DNA of 64,000 bases, from NCBI RefSeq assembly GCF_024433635.1, contig NZ_WNJZ01000011.1, forward strand, positions 1-64,000, read 5' to 3'. Positions within the stretch are counted from its first letter, which is position 1. Each line of letters begins with the position of its first letter. Below, in pieces: positions 47,201-55,847 of the stretch. The notes under the pieces were generated by a model. The model was not told where the DNA came from and did not search any database. It saw only the letters and a program-made list of their open reading frames with translations. Source of the DNA: Ruminococcus sp. zg-924 (lineage in GTDB: Bacteria > Bacillota > Clostridia > Oscillospirales > Acutalibacteraceae). Both the position numbers and the translations under genes were made by a program.

Positions 47201-47750
47201 ACAAGAACTCATATATATCAAGTACGGTGGATTTAAGATTATATTCTCCCTTGGCTGTGCTGAAGCAGTCAGCCATATATCGGAAACCCTCATCCTCACT
47301 GTCGTAAAGTCTTTCAATTACATTTTCAACAGCTTGATTTTTTATAACAGCAAGAACGCTTTCATCGCCTATTTTGTAATCCGACGGAATATCCTCAAGA
47401 AGATAGAAATTCTCCTTTATCACATTGCCGCAAAAGCTGTGAATTGTGCTGATATTTGCTTTCGGCAGCAGCATAAGCTGTCGGCGGTAATATGCCTCGC
47501 TCGGAAATTTCTTTGACAGCAGCTCAAGCTGAGCTGATATTCTCTCTCTCATCTCAGCAGCAGCCGCTTTTGTGTAGGTTACGATAAGCAGCTTATCAAT
47601 ATCTATTTTGTTTTCGGGGTCGGTGATTCTGCTGATAACACGCTCAACAAGCACCGCCGTCTTTCCGGAGCCTGCCGCTGCTGAAACTATAACTGCGCCA
47701 CCCTTGGCATATATTGCGTCCTTTTGCGCAGGAGTCCATTCTCTCGCCAT
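44232..47750 (-). CDS. addA: ATP-dependent helicase/nuclease subunit A (AddA)
   Basis: An 1172-aa UvrD/Rep-type helicase fused to a C-terminal RecB-family nuclease. It is one half of AddAB, which resects double-strand breaks for RecA. Walker A is SAAAGSGKTAVLVERV (about 20). The helicase motif II region reads VMVDEYQDANEVQ, and VVGDVKQSIYRFR and IMTIHSSKGLEFPV follow. The nuclease motif IDYKTDRV lies near 1120. Full length. Starts directly after addB. Confidence 0.97.
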   Translation of the reverse strand: MAREWTPAQKDAIYAKGGAVIVSAAAGSGKTAVLVERVISRITDPENKIDIDKLLIVTYTKAAAAEMRERISAQLELLSKKFPSEAYYRRQLMLLPKANISTIHSFCGNVIKENFYLLEDIPSDYKIGDESVLAVIKNQAVENVIERLYDSEDEGFRYMADCFSTAKGEYNLKSTVLDIYEFLCSQPFPDKWMSDVEADYSIDSVSQSIWGRAILGEARLAAEFLTDKANECLSLFERYPEIGAGFGEVLESEYKALADEFFCLVKAEDWDGLYKFSSTEHKFSRLSAAKGYAKNPTKIKIANICAMIKKELTNNIPKLFICSSEQYSTATAIVRPAISALFKTVKLFTEEYARLKKEESLADFSDLEHWTVRLLYNNGQITDLARKLSDSYDEVMVDEYQDANEVQDLIFTSVSDNGRKLFVVGDVKQSIYRFRQANPELFLRRKNNYQPYDRELDNYPAKIVLDKNFRSRSGITENVNFIFSKLMSPQAGDMYYLNEDKLVCGATYSEDNTPDCTLDMLFTPNKLEVTAYMAEARLISNRIIQMKQDFKVEENGVKREARYSDFAILLRNNTHALDYLSVLNAGGIPAQCSSSDNFLDTVEISIIISLLKVISNPLQDVPLLNVMTSPIFAFTPTELAKIRAENRREPLYASVSKFAANGDKHCKELCDALKSFRNHSTTCSLSELLEEIYSKTAYLLLVSSTEGGQLKLNNLRLFQQYTADYDESGGSLSSYIRYLDKLIEQSVELKAAKADSEISRVRIMTIHSSKGLEFPVCFVAGISSQKHYDASQLLMHPKLGVGAAVNYIDGPYKLETVQKQAVKMQQDIDEISEELRVLYVALTRAKEKLFMLASFRSGDVKKTLNELYSKLDCENGKIHPYVVRNFSTAAQRLAACAILYGANSNLSDILEQPCKPFDGKTEDFWKTEIYMGNEIAEQFLEIEEKPDNNINISFEEIKRRLSLEYNNNALTKIPVKVSVSDIAHKDDSRTHSFSARPAFLADEKMTAAQKGTAIHTLMQFADYKAFSENPQAEIERLVSKRFITQAQADIVDTQKVLNCLNTPIMQSFLYGDETFREYRFTVKIKAKDIFDDNELSDNDELILQGAVDCAFVENGRLVIIDYKTDRVKNMNELKSKYAEQLRLYSYAMKLSTGFEVSRCVIYSFELNDIIEV

Positions 47751-47752
47751 AA

Positions 47753-50700
47753 TTACGCCTCCTCGCCGTTATACACAGGTGATTTTGATAAGTCCTTAAG
47801 GTTTACGCTGTCCATTCCGTTTTCATAGCCGCAACAGCTTGAATATGGACAATATTTGCAAGCGTCGTGGTCATACGACTTAACAGGCACAGCGTTGACC
47901 TTACCGCCGATTAAAGAGTTAACCATATGTATTATCAACGTGTCTATTTTATCAAAGTATACCTTAAGCTCATTTTGCGTAATAACGGTTTTAGTTTTTA
48001 CATACTTACCGTCTTTTTTCATAGTTTCCACAATATCCCCGCTGTCATCAACAATAACACCGTCCATTGCATACGATTTGTCTATTTCATCCTCTCCTTG
48101 AGTGTGCGAAACAAGATTTGGTGCCGACGGCATATACAAAACGCCTGCCGGAGTGATTTTATGCTCAAACCTTTTTTCGCCGTTTTGCGTAATTGCCTTT
48201 AAATAAATAAGCATCTGCAGGTTAAGACCGAAGTTTATATCGTTTATCTTGAATTCCTTTTTTCCCGATTTATAGTCCACAATTCTGATATAGAAATTTC
48301 CATCCTTTTCAAGCTTGTCAACCCTGTCCACCTTACCCCTTACACTTACGGCTGTTCCATCGTCAAGAGTAATTGTCATAGGCTCAATATCACCGTCATT
48401 ATTCTTATAGTCGATTTTCAGCTCGCAGCAAAGCGGGTCAAAGCCGCAGGACATAAGCTCGGATATTATATGGGTTACCAATATTTCAGCGCCCTTTTTA
48501 ATGCGGCTCAAGCCGTACATAAATCTGCTTGTCTTGTCCTGCTCACCGCCAAGGTAGCTTTCAAGGTATGCTTTAATTATGGCTTTAATTTCAGTACCGA
48601 GGCTTTTTTGCTCAATCATATTATATAGCTCTGCAACAGTGTGTTTGCTCAGCAGAACTTCCAATATATAGTGAACAAGAGTACCAAATTCGGCGGCGTT
48701 AATCTCTGCCTTTTTGCGCTCCTTTATGTTCAAGCCATAAGTGCAAAAATATTGATACGGACAAAGATAGAACTTCTCAATTTGGGAAGCAGACAGGTTT
48801 ATATTTTGACCGCCGAACAGCTTTCTCGCAATCGGCTCCGAGTCTATTTCAAGAGGTTCCTTTTTTAGCATAGAGTCAATTTTTCTGACAACTGCACCCT
48901 TGTCGCTGTTTAAAAAATACTCCTTTAATTTTGAAACGGTGCTGCTTTCCTCAGTAAAGTTTGAAGCCAAAAATTCAAAGGCAGACATCTGACTGCGTAT
49001 AAGCGAACCGTCGTGCTTTTCTATAATATAATTATTATCACAGTTTGTTATTTTCAGTATGCCGATTATCTCACGAATAATTGACGATTCCTTGCGTTCT
49101 TCCCCAGATAATGACTGTGTGTAAAAGCTTGCGTAAAGCCTCTCGCTCGGTGCTGAAACCGATGTGTAAACATAGAAAAGCTCGTTTGCAGCAAGTTGCC
49201 TTACTGAATCATAAAGACCAAGTCCCTGCTCACGCAGAACACAGCGTTCATTGTCTGTAAAAATTCCTGCTGCTGTCGGAATTTTCGGGAACTCGTCCTG
49301 AATACAGCCGAGCATAAACACTACCCGGGGTGAATCCGTTCTGATTCTGTCAGCTGTGCCTACTGTCACCTCGTCAAGACTCTGCGGAATGTAGGATATA
49401 TCAGCCGAGCTCATATAAAGCTTGAAAAGATCTGTGTATTCACGCAGGCTTAACATAACGTCATCTAAGCCGAAGTATATCCGGTCAAGGCTTTCAATCA
49501 GCATATCCCATATTCTGTCAAGCTCCTGCAAGCGCAGGGTATCGTTCTGTGCAATACAGTCCTTCTCCTCCGCCTTTAAGGCAAGCCTTACGGTTCGGCT
49601 TTCAAGCATATAATAAAGCTGACGTGTAATCTCTCCGCCTGATTTATCCTTTATGCTGTCACGGAATTTAACCAAAGGCTCAATACATTTTTTCCTTGCC
49701 GCTTCGATTTTTTCAAGACTTATTTTATCACTTTCCGAAAAGCTGTCCTTAAAGCCTTCGGGATTCTGGGTAAACGGTGAAAGCCACTTAGAACCGCTTA
49801 TATTCCAAATATATGTATAGTTTTCAAGCGCAAAAATTTCTTCCTCGGTAAGCGCTGTATAACCTGTTTTCAGCATTTTGAAAATATGCTCGGTGGAAAA
49901 GCCGCTGCACACTGTATCAAGTATTGAAACAAGATACTGCGCAAGTGATTTTCGCATCAGAGGCTTAGGATTTTCCATATAATATGAGATACCGTTTTTG
50001 TCAAAGGCTCTGCCGATTATTCCCTTATATGGTGAAAGATTTCTTGCGATTACCGCAATGTCAGAGTATTTATAGCCCTCCTCTGTAACAAGCCTTTTAA
50101 TTTCACTTGCAGTATAATCACATTCATCATAAATTGTAATACCACGATATACGGTAACACCATCAGATGAGCAATCCTCTGTCACCTCGCTTGATGAATA
50201 CATATTCTTCTCAAGCATAGCTATCGCAGTATTATTAAAGCGGTAGTTGCGTGTAAGTTCAACCGGAGTCATAACGGAAACGCCGTTTTTTTTGGCAAGC
50301 TCAGTTATCGACTTTTTTGTTTCCTTTGTTATTCTGAAAGTGTCGCTGTCGCTGTCAAAATCAAATTTACTGCCGCACAGGGTCAGCAGCATTTCTTTTG
50401 CTCCACACATCAACACCTCAATTATCATTAGCTCCTGCCTTGTAAAGCCGCTGAAGCCGTCAAGAGCTATTATTAAATCGGCAAAAATATTATTTTCCAA
50501 AAGCTTATTGTAAATAAGAGTGAGGGTATCAAGAGGGTCAGAATATGCCTGATTTAAAAGCGCATTGTAGGTTGAAGAAATAAGTGCAACATCACTGAGC
50601 TTTTTACTCAGAGTTTCGTTTCCTGCCTTTGCACCAAAGCCTGACATTATATTGCTTGTTAAGGCACAGCTTTTCATCTCATTTACTGTGTTGAGTATTA

Positions 50701-51055
50701 CCGGAATAAAGTCGGCTCTCCCAATCTGATTATGGTAAAGCGAGAGATTGTCGCCACATTCCTTAAGAGCAAGCGACATAAAGATGTTTTTCATTCCGTC
50801 GTCTATCGGCTTTTGCGGAAAATCTCCGCTTTTCCTGAAAACAGCGTCTGCAATTCTTTTAAAGCTTAATACGCTTATTCTGCGTGCAAGCCGTGGACCT
50901 ATTCTGTCAACTATTTTTTTCTCGCTTGCAAAACTGTGCTGCTCAGGAACTAAAAGAATAAGGCTATCCTCTCCGTCCTGCGCTAACCTACACAAATGAT
51001 TTATAATATAATCGGTTTTGCCTGTTCCGCTTCTTCCGAATATAAGCCTTAACAT
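47753..51055 (-). CDS. addB: ATP-dependent helicase/nuclease subunit B (AddB)
   Basis: An 1100-aa partner of AddA. Walker A is FGRSGTGKTDYI (about 6-17). The inactivated helicase core recognises Chi. The C-terminal nuclease has IVDYKSGKKEF. Four cysteines form the iron-sulfur staple around the nuclease: one at FYLCPYQYFC and three at CKYCPYSSCC near the end. First gene of addB-addA-ade, with its own promoter divergent from trkA. Confidence 0.96.
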   Translation of the reverse strand: MLRLIFGRSGTGKTDYIINHLCRLAQDGEDSLILLVPEQHSFASEKKIVDRIGPRLARRISVLSFKRIADAVFRKSGDFPQKPIDDGMKNIFMSLALKECGDNLSLYHNQIGRADFIPVILNTVNEMKSCALTSNIMSGFGAKAGNETLSKKLSDVALISSTYNALLNQAYSDPLDTLTLIYNKLLENNIFADLIIALDGFSGFTRQELMIIEVLMCGAKEMLLTLCGSKFDFDSDSDTFRITKETKKSITELAKKNGVSVMTPVELTRNYRFNNTAIAMLEKNMYSSSEVTEDCSSDGVTVYRGITIYDECDYTASEIKRLVTEEGYKYSDIAVIARNLSPYKGIIGRAFDKNGISYYMENPKPLMRKSLAQYLVSILDTVCSGFSTEHIFKMLKTGYTALTEEEIFALENYTYIWNISGSKWLSPFTQNPEGFKDSFSESDKISLEKIEAARKKCIEPLVKFRDSIKDKSGGEITRQLYYMLESRTVRLALKAEEKDCIAQNDTLRLQELDRIWDMLIESLDRIYFGLDDVMLSLREYTDLFKLYMSSADISYIPQSLDEVTVGTADRIRTDSPRVVFMLGCIQDEFPKIPTAAGIFTDNERCVLREQGLGLYDSVRQLAANELFYVYTSVSAPSERLYASFYTQSLSGEERKESSIIREIIGILKITNCDNNYIIEKHDGSLIRSQMSAFEFLASNFTEESSTVSKLKEYFLNSDKGAVVRKIDSMLKKEPLEIDSEPIARKLFGGQNINLSASQIEKFYLCPYQYFCTYGLNIKERKKAEINAAEFGTLVHYILEVLLSKHTVAELYNMIEQKSLGTEIKAIIKAYLESYLGGEQDKTSRFMYGLSRIKKGAEILVTHIISELMSCGFDPLCCELKIDYKNNDGDIEPMTITLDDGTAVSVRGKVDRVDKLEKDGNFYIRIVDYKSGKKEFKINDINFGLNLQMLIYLKAITQNGEKRFEHKITPAGVLYMPSAPNLVSHTQGEDEIDKSYAMDGVIVDDSGDIVETMKKDGKYVKTKTVITQNELKVYFDKIDTLIIHMVNSLIGGKVNAVPVKSYDHDACKYCPYSSCCGYENGMDSVNLKDLSKSPVYNGEEA

Positions 51056-51096
51056 TCCATCACCTTATCAATAAAAAAATACATTTTTCTTGATAT

Positions 51097-51125
51097 ATTT
51101 TATCACATATGATTCTTACCTGCAA
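51097..51125 (-). promoter_or_regulatory. addB promoter
   Basis: Minus-strand -35 TTGCAG (51125-51120), 17-bp spacer, -10 TAAAAT (51102-51097). Confidence 0.65.
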
Positions 51126-51225
51126 GCAAATGACAGCGAAAGATACAAAGAAGCAGGCGGTGTTTCTGATTATGGACTGCTTTATGCTGTTTTGTAAATT
51201 TTACAACATATAAGTCTATAATTTC

Positions 51226-51254
51226 TTGATTTTTTTGCCAATACATAGTATGAT
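51226..51254 (+). promoter_or_regulatory. trkA promoter
   Basis: -35 TTGATT (51226-51231), 17-bp spacer, -10 TATGAT (51249-51254). A small hairpin GTCTGT/ACAGAC (51271-51288) lies in the leader. It is too short to be a c-di-AMP (ydaO) riboswitch. Confidence 0.6.
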
Positions 51255-51322
51255 AGTGATATTGTTCTTAGTCTGTTTTCCGACAGACAATAAATACTTT
51301 ATTTCGGTTGTGAGGGATAAAA

Positions 51323-52681
51323 GTGAAAATAATTATAGTCGGATGCGGTAAAATCGGTTCAACTATCGCCCGTGAATTAAATGACGAGGGACATCATATT
51401 GTTGTAATTGACAATAATCCGCATGCCGTTGAAAATCTTACAAGCTCAATAGACCTTATGGGAATAGAGGGCAACGGTGCTTCGTATGAAACACTTCAAG
51501 AAGCAGAAATAGAAAGCACAGATTTGATTATTGCAGTAACAGGCGCAGACGAACTGAACATTTACTGCTGTCTGCTTGCAAGAAGTGCCGGAGTAAAGCA
51601 CACAATTGCCAGAGTGAGAAATCCCGAATACACAAATGATTTGCCGAGGGTAAAGGATATTCTTGGTCTTTCACTGTCAATTAATCCGGAACTGAACTGT
51701 GCAAGAGAAATTGACAGACTTCTTAAATTTCCCGGCGCTATTGAGATTGACACATTTGCAAAAGGTGTTGTAGAGCTTATAAAAATCAATGTTCCGGAAA
51801 ATTCTTTTTTGTCGAATGTTGAGGTTAAATCTACTGCTGACTTTTTCAAGGGCAAAGTAAGAATCTGCACCGTTGAAAGAGACGGCGAGACCTTTATTCC
51901 AAACGGCGACTTTGTTATATACCCGAATGATAAAATTTCACTGCTTGCATCATCTTCCGACGCAAACAAAATTCTTAAAAAGCTTGGGCTTATAACCTCA
52001 CGCAGCCGCAGCGTTGTTATATTAGGCGGCAGTAAAACTGCCTTTTATCTTGCCGACTTTTTAATTAAAGCAGGCGTTGACGTAAAGATTATCGAAAAAA
52101 ACAAGCAGCGCTGTGAAACACTTGCCGAAATGCTGCACGACGCAGAAATAATCAACGGCAACTGTATGGACTTGGAGCTTATGGCGGCTGAGGGCGTTGA
52201 AAACGCAACGGGAATTGTTGCGCTAATGAACAATGACGAAGAGAACATTCTTATCTCAATTTATTTAAGAAAAATATCGAATGCCAAAATTATTACAAAA
52301 ATTAACAACGAGTCCTTCAGCTCAATTGTTGACAGCTTAAAGCTTGACTCGATAATAAATCCTAAGCACTTAGCCGGCGAACAGATTGCAAAATACGTTC
52401 GCTCAATGCAGAACTCACTCGGCAGCAGCGTTGAAACCCTGTATAACATCTCTGAAAATAATGACGTTGAGGCGCTTGAATTCAGAGTTAAAGAGGAATC
52501 GAAGGTTACGGGTATTCCACTTAAGGATTTGCGCTTAAAAGACGATTTGCAGATTGCCTGCATTAACAGAAGCGGCAAAATCATCAGGCCGTCAGGTCTT
52601 GATACTATTGAGCTTCACGATACGGTAATTGTTGTGACAAAGCACAAGGGCTTGTCACAGCTTAATGATATTCTTAAATAA
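51323..52681 (+). CDS. trkA: Trk potassium uptake regulatory subunit TrkA
   Basis: A 452-aa peripheral subunit with two RCK_N/RCK_C modules in tandem. The first begins MKIIIVGCGKIGSTIAREL (NAD-binding GxGxxG) and the second SVVILGGSKTAFYLADFL (about 230). The duplicated form is TrkA rather than single-module KtrA. The start is GTG (51323) with GAGGGATAAAA upstream. It gates the TrkH channel encoded 25 bp downstream in response to nucleotide binding. Confidence 0.95.
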   Translation: MKIIIVGCGKIGSTIARELNDEGHHIVVIDNNPHAVENLTSSIDLMGIEGNGASYETLQEAEIESTDLIIAVTGADELNIYCCLLARSAGVKHTIARVRNPEYTNDLPRVKDILGLSLSINPELNCAREIDRLLKFPGAIEIDTFAKGVVELIKINVPENSFLSNVEVKSTADFFKGKVRICTVERDGETFIPNGDFVIYPNDKISLLASSSDANKILKKLGLITSRSRSVVILGGSKTAFYLADFLIKAGVDVKIIEKNKQRCETLAEMLHDAEIINGNCMDLELMAAEGVENATGIVALMNNDEENILISIYLRKISNAKIITKINNESFSSIVDSLKLDSIINPKHLAGEQIAKYVRSMQNSLGSSVETLYNISENNDVEALEFRVKEESKVTGIPLKDLRLKDDLQIACINRSGKIIRPSGLDTIELHDTVIVVTKHKGLSQLNDILK

Positions 52682-52706
52682 TTAAACGAGGGTAGTAATA
52701 AAGTAT

Positions 52707-54155
52707 ATGAATAAGCGTATAGTTTTATATATTTTAGGTTGGATTTTGATAGTCGAGGGTGCGGCTATGCAGCTGCCTGCCCTTGTCGGTTTGATTTACA
52801 GTGAGAAGAACGGATTATATTTTTTAGTAATTGGTCTTGCTCTTGCTCTAATCGGCTTTCTGTTTGTTTTTAAAAAGCCGAAAAAAATGACTATGTATCA
52901 AAAAGAAGGGTTTATATCAACCGCTTTATCGTGGCTTGTTTTATCCTTCGCCGGCTCTCTGCCGTATTTTTTAAGCGGCGAAATTCCACACTATGAGGAC
53001 GCCTTTTTTGAAACGGTGTCCGGATTTACAACAACAGGAGCATCGGCGCTGACCCAGGTTGAAAACCTCAGTCATTGTATGAACTTCTGGCGGTGCTTTT
53101 CCGTTTGGCTTGGCGGTATGGGCGTTTTGGTGTTTTTGCTGGCTATCATACCAAAGGTTGGCGGTCAGCAGAATATGTACCTTATGAAAGCTGAAAGCCC
53201 CGGTCCGATTTTCGGCAAGGTAACGCCGAAAATAAGAGATTACGCCGCAATACTCTATTCAGTATATTTGGGTCTTACAGTGCTTGAGTTCATTTTGCTC
53301 ATCTGCGGCGGTATGGAAATATTTGATGCAATCAACACAAGCCTTTCAAACGCAGGAACGGGCGGATTTGGTATACGCAACGCAGGAATTGCAGCATATG
53401 ACAGCTATTATTTACAGGGCGTTATCGCAGTATTTATGATGCTGTTCGGTCTTAACTTCTCGTTTTATCTGCTTATTTTGGCACGCAAATTTAAGCAGTC
53501 GCTGCATATTACCGAGGTTTGGGTTTATCTCGGCATAATTGCTCTTTCAACTGTTGCTATTACCATTAATATCAGCAGTCAATATCCGTCGCTGTTCGAT
53601 TCATTCCACCAGAGCTTCTTCTATGTTTCTTCGATTATTACAACAACAGGTTTTTCAATTGGCGACGTTAACCAATGGCCCGAATTCAGCAAGGCTATTA
53701 TTCTTATCCTTACATTCTTAGGTGCTTGTGCAGGAAGCACAGGCGGCGGCTTTAAGATTTCAAGAGTAATTATTCTGTTCAAGGAGGTCAAAAAGGAGCT
53801 TGCGTTGATTGTTCACCCTCACACTGTTCGTGCGGTTAAAATGGACGGCAAAAAGCTTTCGCACGAAACACTGAGAAGCGTGTTCGTTTTCTTTGTAATT
53901 TATGTTATGCTGTTCTTTACAACATTCCTTATAATCTCACTTGATAATTTCGACTTTGTGACAAACTTTACTTCCGTGGCTGCTACAATTAACAACACAG
54001 GACCGGGCTTCTCGCTTGTAGGCCCAACCGGCAACTACTCGGCTTTCTCTCCGCTTTCAAAGTACGTTTTCTCGTTTACAATGATTGCAGGCAGACTTGA
54101 GCTTTTCCCGATTATTCTGCTGTTCTTTCCGGCTGCTTGGAAGAAGAATGGGTAA
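52707..54155 (+). CDS. trkH: Trk potassium transporter membrane subunit TrkH
   Basis: A 482-aa TrkH/KtrB-type K+ translocator made of four M1-P-M2 repeats. Filter-like loops are ETVSGFTTTGASAL (about 107), LSNAGTGGFGIRN (about 212), SSIITTTGFSIGDVN (about 310) and AATINNTGPGF (about 427). The loop glycines expected for K+ selection are present in each. Forms the uptake system with TrkA. Confidence 0.95.
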   Translation: MNKRIVLYILGWILIVEGAAMQLPALVGLIYSEKNGLYFLVIGLALALIGFLFVFKKPKKMTMYQKEGFISTALSWLVLSFAGSLPYFLSGEIPHYEDAFFETVSGFTTTGASALTQVENLSHCMNFWRCFSVWLGGMGVLVFLLAIIPKVGGQQNMYLMKAESPGPIFGKVTPKIRDYAAILYSVYLGLTVLEFILLICGGMEIFDAINTSLSNAGTGGFGIRNAGIAAYDSYYLQGVIAVFMMLFGLNFSFYLLILARKFKQSLHITEVWVYLGIIALSTVAITINISSQYPSLFDSFHQSFFYVSSIITTTGFSIGDVNQWPEFSKAIILILTFLGACAGSTGGGFKISRVIILFKEVKKELALIVHPHTVRAVKMDGKKLSHETLRSVFVFFVIYVMLFFTTFLIISLDNFDFVTNFTSVAATINNTGPGFSLVGPTGNYSAFSPLSKYVFSFTMIAGRLELFPIILLFFPAAWKKNG

Positions 54156-54232
54156 ATGCACAGCTGTTTATAGCTTTTAGGCTTTATCGAGAAAGCGTTA
54201 AAGCAAACGTTTTATTTATCTAAACAATTGCA

Positions 54233-54279
54233 TCCCACTTCTCTACTGCGCAGTAAGCAGACAGTGAAGTGGGACTTTT
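54233..54279 (+). terminator. terminator of trkAH
   Basis: A 9-bp stem (TCCCACTTC at 54233-54241, GAAGTGGGA at 54266-54274) followed by CTTTTG. A second small hairpin in the loop (CTGCGCAG) may strengthen it. Confidence 0.75.
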
Positions 54280-54301
54280 GCATAATGTGTGATTTAGCTT
54301 T

Positions 54302-54904
54302 CTAAAACAAGGATTTTATATAATCAAACACCTCAACAACCTTGAACTGAAACTCGTACTCCTGTTCGTTATTCAATATATTCTCGTCGTCAGCGCTGAA
54401 AACCTCCTGTTCCTCTACTGCGCCGCTTAAGCATATCGGCGGAAACAGTACGCACCACCAATTTCTGCCTTCGCCCTTACCTATTGTAATTCTCAAGGCG
54501 TCATAAAAACCTGCCGGCATTGTACTGCTGCCGTAAGTTCTTGTGTTGAAGTACATATTTATAACTTCACAGTGAGCCTTATAGCCACTGCCCATTCTCT
54601 GAAACTCGGTGTTGCAGAATTTTTCAATATCCCCGATTTTGCTTTGAGCGCAGAATATTGCGTCGTTCTTTGATAGGGGCTGTCCCAAAAGCTCCTGCGA
54701 ATTTTCAAGCAGTCTGTCACGCAGTTTTAGCTTTAGCTGCTGGTCAGCTTCGCTGTCGGAATTAGCGAGAATATGAAGTCTGAGTACCTTGTCAGATATT
54801 TCACTGCACTGAGCCGAAAACTGAACGCAGCTTGACAACAGGCAAAATACAAACAGCGTTATCACCACCTTTGAAAAAAAATGTGAAGTAAAAAATTTTC
54901 TCAT
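54302..54904 (-). CDS. spoIIR: stage II sporulation protein R
   Basis: A 200-aa secreted signalling protein made in the forespore. It crosses the septum to activate SpoIIGA, which then cleaves pro-sigma-E. An N-terminal signal or anchor helix (about 11-30) precedes the family core: KVLRLHILANSDSEADQQLKLKLRD, FNTRTYGSSTMPAGFYDALRI and GRNWWCVLFPPIC. The start ATG 54904 follows a T6 run that is the tail of a terminator hairpin. The ribosome binding site AAAGGG (54920-54915) lies in the 3' arm of that hairpin. Its partners spoIIGA and sigE are 28 kb away in this window. Confidence 0.95.
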   Translation of the reverse strand: MRKFFTSHFFSKVVITLFVFCLLSSCVQFSAQCSEISDKVLRLHILANSDSEADQQLKLKLRDRLLENSQELLGQPLSKNDAIFCAQSKIGDIEKFCNTEFQRMGSGYKAHCEVINMYFNTRTYGSSTMPAGFYDALRITIGKGEGRNWWCVLFPPICLSGAVEEQEVFSADDENILNNEQEYEFQFKVVEVFDYIKSLF

Positions 54905-54950
54905 AAAAAATCTGCCCTTTCAAGAATATTCATCTTGATTATGGGCAGAT
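54905..54950 (-). terminator. terminator between ispE and spoIIR, overlapping the spoIIR RBS
   Basis: Outer stem ATCTGCCC (minus 54950-54943) / GGGCAGAT (54917-54910) and inner stem TCAAGA/TCTTGA (54938-54933 with 54925-54920), followed on the minus strand by TTTTTT (54910-54905) and directly by the spoIIR ATG. It should end the ispE transcript and, in any readthrough RNA, hide the spoIIR ribosome binding site. Confidence 0.8.
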
Positions 54951-54959
54951 AATTTTTTA

Positions 54960-55835
54960 TTATTCACATATTATTTTACAGCCTTCCTTTGTGGGAACAG
55001 CTGTGTAAACCATATCAAAGCTTTCCGCAAGCTTTGATTTACACATTTCAAGAGGAAGCTTATCGCTCGGATTAAAAATTCCGTAAACAGTCGGACCGCT
55101 GCCGCTCATCATAGCGCCCATTGCGCCGTAGAGAAGCATTGTATCCTTAATTTTCTTAACAGGCTTAAGGTTTAAAACCTCCTCAAACTTATTATAGAGG
55201 TTCGAGCTTATTGTGTAAAGACTGCCTGTTTTTAAACCGTTAACCACATTTGCTGTGTTTAGCCTTTCCTCGTCAAACCCAAATTCATCACACAGCTTAT
55301 ATGCAACAGGAGTTGAAACATTTATGTCAGGCTTGCAAATCAAGATGTTGCACTGCGGCATATCGTCGAGCTTTTCAAGTTCTGTGCCGGTTCCCGTTGC
55401 CTTGCATGTACCGCCTAAAATACAAAACGGAACGTCAGCGCCAACCTGCTTACTCATTTCGCAAAGCTGTTCAGTTGAAAACGGAGAATCACTAAGCTTA
55501 TTCAGCGCAACAAAAACTGCCGCTGCATCCGTGCTTCCTCCTGCAATCCCAGCCTGCGACGGAATGTGCTTTTTAATGTCGATTTTAACAGCCTTTTCTA
55601 TTCCGGACTCTCTCAGAAAAATCTGAGCCGCCTTATATGCAGTATTATGCTCGTCTGTGGGAATATCGTCCTTATCAACAGTCAGCGTTATACCTCTGCC
55701 TTCAAGAAACTCAACATAAATATCATCAGCAAGCGACACAGACTGCATAACCATATCTACGCTGTGGTAGCCGCTTTCAAGCTTTCCTGTTATGTTGAGG
55801 GTCAAGTTAATTTTTGCGTTACCCTGTACGAGCAT
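54960..55835 (-). CDS. ispE: 4-diphosphocytidyl-2-C-methyl-D-erythritol kinase
   Basis: A 291-aa GHMP kinase of the non-mevalonate isoprenoid pathway; it phosphorylates CDP-methylerythritol at the 2-hydroxyl. Motifs in order: GNAKINLTLNITGK at the start, IPSQAGIAGGSTDAAA (about 93-108, ATP-binding loop) and MMSGSGPTVYGIF near 250. Start ATG follows GCAGGTGATAAT, 12 bp after the aminotransferase. Shows that the MEP pathway operates. Confidence 0.97.
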   Translation of the reverse strand: MLVQGNAKINLTLNITGKLESGYHSVDMVMQSVSLADDIYVEFLEGRGITLTVDKDDIPTDEHNTAYKAAQIFLRESGIEKAVKIDIKKHIPSQAGIAGGSTDAAAVFVALNKLSDSPFSTEQLCEMSKQVGADVPFCILGGTCKATGTGTELEKLDDMPQCNILICKPDINVSTPVAYKLCDEFGFDEERLNTANVVNGLKTGSLYTISSNLYNKFEEVLNLKPVKKIKDTMLLYGAMGAMMSGSGPTVYGIFNPSDKLPLEMCKSKLAESFDMVYTAVPTKEGCKIICE

Positions 55836-55847
55836 ATTATCACCTGC

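Noticed and set aside
51255-51322. c-di-AMP (ydaO) riboswitch before trkA
   Set aside because: Only a 6-bp hairpin is present. The leader is too short and lacks ydaO consensus motifs.
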